A DNA stretch of 64,000 nucleotides from Dasypus novemcinctus (Eukaryota > Chordata > Mammalia > Cingulata > Dasypodidae), in assembly GCF_030445035.2 (NCBI RefSeq), contig NC_080702.1, positions 24,005,652 through 24,069,651 of the forward strand, read 5' to 3'. Made by a program: the position numbers and the translations under genes. The notes below the pieces were generated by a model that ran no database searches, was not told where the DNA came from, and was given only the letters and a program-made list of their open reading frames with translations. This document shows, one piece after another, positions 61,266-64,000 of this stretch (position 1 is its first letter; the number at the start of each line of letters is the position of its first letter).

Positions 61266-64000
61266 GCATCACCTGTTAGGAAGGGTCACGGGTGCATGCG
61301 GCAGTTCTCTATTGTCGTTTGTGAGCCAATAAAAGGGGAATTCCCCTTCCCCATGTACTGGAAAAAACCAATGGTATGTGCACTTTGGTTTCTGTCTCCA
61401 TTCCTTGTCAATTTTATTTAGAGTTTAAGTGTGGGCTTTGATGGGCAATATTATTTTTTCCAGTAATACTGGTTTATGGAATCTGACCAAGTAAAATTGA
61501 TTCTTCAGGGTAGAGTATATTTATTCCTATACCATATCCTGCACGGAAAGTGAAATGTGTTATTCATTTTCTATGTGGAATTGTCTTCTTTAAAGTGAAT
61601 TATGAGGTAAATATATATTACTGAATTTAAACTTAGTACATTTTTGAGAGTTCAGCTGATTGACAAATAAAAATTAGCAGATAATAGTGAATATAGGACT
61701 GTAAATATTTCAAATATTTCTTTCTTAACTCTACTTGAACAAGTTCCTGGTTTTTGGTGTGACGGAAATCAACATTTTATGATTAGTTAGGGTCCATGCT
61801 CTGTTAGGGCAATATAACTACAAAAAAACATGTGCAGTGCAATAATTCACTGTGATGATAATACATTTTCTACATAATAATTGAAATTGTTCAATTTATA
61901 AATTCACAGAAATAACTGAGGAAAACTTCAATATTTGAGTTGCTCCATTTTGTTTATAGCATCCTCAATATTGCCCTAAAACCATCTTGTCTTGGTCAGT
62001 CTTAATTACTAAAATGAGGAAATCTATTATTACTACTACTACCACTATTATTAATAATAATCCCATATATGTCAAAATTTTCAGATATGTGAACTTTTTA
62101 ACACTAATTCTAACACTCTATAATAAATAACTTAGTTATAGTATTTTTAAGGAAAAAATCATGCCTTATGATATTAAAAATCTTTTGCAAGATCATGAAG
62201 CCTTTTACTAATATAACTGGAATATAAACCCAGACAAACTATCTCTACATCTTACTCTTCTAAAAAAATTCATCTAATAATCACTTACTTTTCTCTGCAA
62301 TGAAAAAATACAAAGTAAATGAGGGAATGGATGAAGGAAGAAGGAAAAGGATGAATGAATGAATGATTGAATGGATGAATGAAGGGATGAATTAATGAAT
62401 AAATAAATAATTACAGCATAAATAAATTATAAAAGGAAACAGAGAGCACCAGGATGAGAGGGGACCCAGATACCACAGAGCAAATGGAAGGAATTTTCCT
62501 GTCTGCATCTGGAAACACTCTCTGTTTTGGGGGATGGACACTTTGCATGGATGTGTGTTTTATTACTAGGTTGAATAAAAATGAATTGTTGAAAAAAATT
62601 CCTTAGGAGATTATAAAAATCTTTTGCAAAATCAAGAAGCTTCTAAGTAATATAGCTGGAATATAAACCGAGATCATCTGACTCTCGACCCTACCCTTAT
62701 AAAAAATTAAAAATCACTTACTTTTCTCTGCCTTGGAAAAAACAAATTAAATGTGGGAGCAAATGAGTAACTGAAGGAAAGATGAATGGATGAATGAGTG
62801 AATGAATGAATGATTTAAAGAATTAATAAATAATTATTGAATGAAGGTATGAATGGATGAATAAATAAATAATTATTACATAATCTTAAAAGGAAACAGA
62901 GAGCACCAGGATGAGAGGGTACCCAGATACCACGGAGCTAATGGAAGGAATTTTCTTGTCTGCATCTGGAAAATCTCTCTGTTTTGGGGGTGGGCACTGC
63001 TCATCATCATCATTTGTTGGATGTCTAATGAAAGATCAAAGAACTGGACAGTAGAAGTTGCCACATGTATCAAATATACCACCATAATATCAGAGTTCAC
63101 TAATACATGTAACAGTGTATAGGTGTAAGGGAAGTGGTTTTATGGGAATTCCTAATATATTTTGTGTATATTCCTGAAATATAAATCTAAAATTTCCCTA
63201 CAAATAAAGTTTAAAATTAAATAAACAAATAATTAAATTAATGAAGAGGTACTGCATGGGAGTTTTTCTTGACTAGAAAAATTTTCACTAAATTGACAGC
63301 CGAGGAAGAGATTTACATAATGACTAAAGAATAAGAACAATTTGTGAATTTGAAGAACAAATAATGACATTAAGTTATTATGAATTGTCTTATGGACTTA
63401 TTTATTTATAAGAATGAGTAAATCTCCCAAGGGGATTCCAAATAACTTTTCTCTCAATAACGATTTCATTGTAATCATCTAATCAATTCTTAACACTCAG
63501 TAAAAATGACTTTTTAAAATATAAGATTATCCACGATGCTTCATTGCCTCCAATCTAAAAACTCTTAGCTTGCCCAAAGAAACGTTCTGTTTTCTGGGTT
63601 TGTCTATGTACCTTGTAGTCTTGACTGGGTTTTCTGCTCCTGAAACCCCTGGTCAATATGTCTATCCTGAGAGAATCATGGATTTACTCAACCCAGAGAG
63701 TAGTTTGCTCTCTGCTCCTTGCCCTGAACATACTGGGCTCTCATCGACCTACCTTTTCCATTCACTACCGCTGATCTCAACTCCTATATATGACCTCATA
63801 TATAGGCCGAATCCCTCTAGTGTATATTTTTATTCCACCAAGTTCCTTCTTTATGGAAATCACTAGAATATTAATTTGGATTTTATTTTGTAAATGCAAT
63901 TGTGCCTTTATATCACAGTAGAAATCTTACTGGATTCAGGATATTTCTCTTATTTTATCTCTTTCAAAAAATATTTCTCAAGCAACAGAAAAAATCAGAG
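61266..64000 (+). repeat. Tandem unit U13, cut by the window end, with an internal repeat
   Basis: Holds leader-like sequence, MIR and (GAAT)n, then at 62538 jumps back to a copy of U12 (58452-58923), so the MIR-end/(GAAT)n/L1-end block is present twice (about 62150-62537 and 62600-63009). It continues to the T-rich segment near the window end; its heptad exon is outside. Confidence 0.87.

Overview
The window looks like nuclear DNA of a xenarthran mammal, most likely an armadillo (Dasypus). It is AT-rich with no dense coding. It carries tRNA-derived SINEs of the armadillo DAS type (one clean copy at 54858-55272), a decayed LINE-1 with a xenarthran-looking 3' UTR, ancient MIR fragments and several short retroposons with target-site duplications (TSDs). 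The species call rests on recognising the DAS-type SINE; no search was run.

The main content is the 3' part of one minus-strand gene of butyrophilin (BTN/BTNL) type, inside a very large tandem array. Read on the minus strand (right to left), the exons are: at least twelve 21-nt exons (60.27, 55.85, 53.39, 49.76, 46.10, 41.98, 38.37, 34.71, 31.07, 26.81, 22.85 and 19.27 kb), a 27-nt exon at 3221-3247, and a B30.2 (PRY/SPRY) exon at 1255-1854. Every 21-nt exon has an acceptor AG, and all but one have the strong donor GTGAGT. All are phase 1 on both sides and open in that frame, each giving one heptad that starts with Glu and nearly always ends with Asn. Strings of 21-nt heptad exons next to a 27-nt exon and a B30.2 exon are the hallmark of butyrophilins, and long runs of them form the coiled-coil tails of chicken BG proteins. 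Each 21-nt exon sits in its own copy of a ~3.6-kb unit, so the tail seems to have grown by tandem duplication of an exon plus its introns. The B30.2 exon is broken by at least three frameshifts and a stop. The frame running through the heptads ends about 22 codons into it, which would leave a BG-like tail without B30.2. The Ig and membrane exons would lie beyond position 64000.

Layout: 1-5992 holds the B30.2 exon, the 27-nt exon and intron, with one old partial copy of the array unit near 4.4-4.5 kb. 5993-64000 is the array (units U1-U13, the last cut by the window edge). Each unit holds, on the plus strand, leader-like sequence, a MIR, a (GAAT)n tract, an L1-type 3' end, a second MIR-like piece, the heptad exon (antisense) and a ~450-bp LTR-like block with TATA box and AATAAA. 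U1 is split by a ~10.6-kb block (7879-18455) holding a dead L1, a retroposon nested in its ORF2 and another dispersed repeat. U3, U4, U7, U11 and U12 carry later SINE or retroposon insertions. U11 has lost about 1.6 kb. U5 and U6 share a nearly identical 2.6-kb tract, and U12 and U13 share an identical 472-bp block.

No tRNA, rRNA, CRISPR or complete intact protein-coding gene was seen. All similarity statements come from reading the sequence by eye.
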